From assembly GCA_027451565.1 (NCBI GenBank), contig DAIDJC010000200.1:1-5953 (forward strand): a stretch of DNA of 5,953 nucleotides. The letters are read 5' to 3'. Every line of letters starts with the position of its first letter. Position 1 is the stretch's first letter. The DNA comes from Limisphaerales bacterium (GTDB lineage: Bacteria; Verrucomicrobiota; Verrucomicrobiia; Limisphaerales; UBA11358). Shown here piece after piece: positions 4,237 through 5,953 of this stretch. Both the position numbers and the translations under genes were made by a program. The notes under the pieces are model-generated. The model made no database searches, had not been told where the DNA came from, and was given only the letters and a program-made list of their open reading frames with translations.

Positions 4237-5953
4237 ATGAAGCGATATTTTTTGACCGGGCTTTGGGTGGGAGTCTCCGCTTTTTGGCTGGCGGGCTGCG
4301 GCGGGTCCGCTCCCTCCTCTTCCGTTCCCGCCGAGGCGCCCCTGGCGCAGCCGCCTTTGCAGGCGCCCTGCTCGCCTGGGCAATCTGGAGGACGCTTGGT
4401 CATCTCCACCTTCGGTGACCCCAAGACTTTCAACCCCATCACCGGCAATGAGCAATCTTCCGAGGAAATTTACCGCCACCTCTTTTCCAGCCTCACCGGT
4501 CTGGATTCACCCTCCCAGACCGTGCTGCCCCAGCTCGCCTATGCGTGGACCAATTCGCCCGATGGCAGGACCTGGACTTTTTACTTGCGCAAAAACCTTC
4601 GTTGGAGTGACGGCCAGCCGCTGAATGCCGATGATGTGGTTTTTACCTGGAACGATGTCATTTACAACCCGGACATTGACAATGTGGTGCGGGATGCCTT
4701 CATCATCCATGGAAAAAAGTTCGTGGTCACCAAGTTGGATGACCTGACCATTCAAGTGCAGACGCCCCAGGTTTATGCCCCGTTCCTGATCAATTTTGGC
4801 GGGGTGCCCATCCTGCCCAGGCATGTGCTGGATTCCGCCGTTCAGCAAAAAACATTCACCTCCGCCTATGGGGTGGATTGGGACCCGGCCCGCATCGTGG
4901 GTTCAGGTCCGTTTCGCCTCAAAAGTTATGCCCCGGCTCAAACCCTGTTGCTGGAACGCAATCCTTATTTTTTTGAGGTGGACCAAAAAGGAACCCGGCT
5001 GCCTTACTTTGACAATATTGTTTACACCATTGTGCCGGATATGAACGCCCTTTCGCTGAGGTTTCTGAGTGGCGAAAGTGACGTGGATGATTTCATACCG
5101 CCCTATGAATACGATCATTACAAGACCGCTGCGGATGCGGGCAAATTGACCTTGCTGGAACCTGGGATTGGGTTGGAGACGGCCTTTTTCTGGTTCAATG
5201 AAAACACCAACATGGACCAGTCAGGAAAGCCCCTGGTGGACCCGGTGAAGTTGAAATGGTTTCGGGACAAGCGATTCCGGCAAGCCTGTTCCTATGCCAT
5301 TGACCGTCAATCCATCGTGGACTCGGTTTACAGCGGCAGGGCGGTGCCCAATTTCGGGTTCGTGACGCCCGGCAACCGCAAATGGTATGATCCGGACATC
5401 ATGAAATACCCCCACGATCCGGCGCGTGCCCTGGCCTTGCTAAAAGAGATGGGCATTGAAAAGCGCAACGGGGAGGATTTCCTCACTGATGCGGATGGGA
5501 ACAAGGTCGAGTTTGTCCTGAACACCAACACCGGAAATGGCGCCCGGGAAAAAACCGCCGTGCTCATCCAGAACGACCTTCAAAAAATCGGCATGCAGGT
5601 GGTCGTGCAATCCATTGAATTCAACAGCTTGGTGGAAAAGGTTGATGTCAGCCACGAATACGAATGTGTGTTGCTCGGGCTGGCGGGTGGCAGCATTGAC
5701 CCTTCGGACAGCATGAATGTGGTCAAGTCCAGCGGGTTCACCCACCAATGGTTTCCGAGGCAGCAAACCCCCTCCACCCCATGGGAGGCCCGTCTGGATG
5801 ATTTGATGGACGCCCAGAACTGCACGCTCGACGATGCGCAGCATTATCACGGCCTCGTCATCACCTACGCACAGCTCCTCCAGCGTCACCTACATGAGGC
5901 CGTCCGCGGCCTTGCACACGGGGCTCTGGTCATCAACGATGAGATCCATCACG
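4237..5953 (+). CDS. oppA: Lipoprotein peptide-binding protein of ABC importer (OppA/DppA, SBP_bac_5 family), 3' end missing
   Basis: This extracytoplasmic receptor binds the ligand, most likely peptides, and delivers it to OppBC. The frame is open from ATG 4237 to the right edge (572 codons, no stop). Residues 1-20 are a lipoprotein signal peptide: 'MKRYF', a hydrophobic core, and lipobox 'LAGC' with Cys21 as the lipidated residue. A Pro/Ala/Ser-rich linker spans ~22-50. The binding domain starts near 52 ('GRLVISTFGDPKTFNPI'). Family landmarks: 'SPDGRTWTFYLRKNLRWSDG' at 107-126, 'ADDVVFTW' at 131-138, 'GSGPFRLKSY' at 222-231, 'RNPYFF' at 241-246, 'WFRDKRFRQACSYAIDR' at 341-357, and 'NDLQKIGMQV' at 446-455. 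The long N-terminal half and 'KLKWFRD' resemble a subgroup common in Verrucomicrobia and Planctomycetes. Ligand identity cannot be read. The start fits the signal peptide exactly, but no Shine-Dalgarno sequence precedes it. The gene is divergent from oppBCD. From about residue 528 the sequence no longer looks like the family (see findings). Confidence 0.93.
   Translation, partial: MKRYFLTGLWVGVSAFWLAGCGGSAPSSSVPAEAPLAQPPLQAPCSPGQSGGRLVISTFGDPKTFNPITGNEQSSEEIYRHLFSSLTGLDSPSQTVLPQLAYAWTNSPDGRTWTFYLRKNLRWSDGQPLNADDVVFTWNDVIYNPDIDNVVRDAFIIHGKKFVVTKLDDLTIQVQTPQVYAPFLINFGGVPILPRHVLDSAVQQKTFTSAYGVDWDPARIVGSGPFRLKSYAPAQTLLLERNPYFFEVDQKGTRLPYFDNIVYTIVPDMNALSLRFLSGESDVDDFIPPYEYDHYKTAADAGKLTLLEPGIGLETAFFWFNENTNMDQSGKPLVDPVKLKWFRDKRFRQACSYAIDRQSIVDSVYSGRAVPNFGFVTPGNRKWYDPDIMKYPHDPARALALLKEMGIEKRNGEDFLTDADGNKVEFVLNTNTGNGAREKTAVLIQNDLQKIGMQVVVQSIEFNSLVEKVDVSHEYECVLLGLAGGSIDPSDSMNVVKSSGFTHQWFPRQQTPSTPWEARLDDLMDAQNCTLDDAQHYHGLVITYAQLLQRHLHEAVRGLAHGALVINDEIHH

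Noticed and set aside
4138..4479. 114-residue N-terminal extension of OppB
   Set aside because: It is antisense to the signal peptide and N-terminus of oppA, and OppB proteins begin at the equivalent of 4137.
5440..5889. 149-residue minus-strand frame
   Set aside because: Most of it is antisense to conserved parts of the solute-binding protein; only the right-hand end may matter, as discussed for the 5818-5953 anomaly.

Overview
The window looks like bacterial chromosome from a member of the Verrucomicrobia, probably a soil or freshwater lineage. The basis is the style of its proteins. The left-hand secreted protein ends in the 'Tyr-x-Leu-Gln-Ser-Ser-Thr-Asn-Leu-x-x-Trp-Thr ... Phe-Phe-Arg-Leu' C-terminal module that I associate with large exported proteins of that phylum. 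GC content is moderately high, and no start codon has a strong Shine-Dalgarno sequence. This assignment is inference, with no marker gene present.

Layout. Positions 1-665 (+) hold the 3' end of a secreted, beta-rich protein with PPC-like domains; its start lies left of the window. Positions 666-1112 are a 447-bp gap between convergent genes, with no convincing gene and one clear inverted repeat (1043-1092). Positions 1113-4137 (-) hold a compact three-gene operon, read oppB (4137-3172), oppC (3168-2083), oppD (2072-1113), with gaps of 3 and 10 bp. Positions 4138-4236 are a 99-bp divergent promoter region. From 4237 (+) to beyond the right edge runs a lipoprotein solute-binding protein of the OppA/DppA family (SBP_bac_5), open for 572 codons.

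Together the four right-hand genes encode an oligopeptide/dipeptide-type ABC importer: a tethered lipoprotein captures the ligand (OppA), two membrane permeases form the channel (OppB, OppC), and an ATPase drives it (OppD). The usual second ATPase, OppF, is absent. The operon ends at oppD and the next gene is on the other strand, so OppD must either act as a homodimer or pair with an ATPase encoded elsewhere.

I found no RNA gene, CRISPR array, insertion sequence or phage element. The window is mostly an ordinary transporter locus. Points worth a second look are the missing oppF, the enlarged periplasmic loop of OppC, the general lack of ribosome binding sites with a possible leaderless oppA, and the last ~135 bases, where the oppA frame stays open but the protein stops resembling its family and looks like antisense translation, as if a contig-edge chimera or real rearrangement began there.
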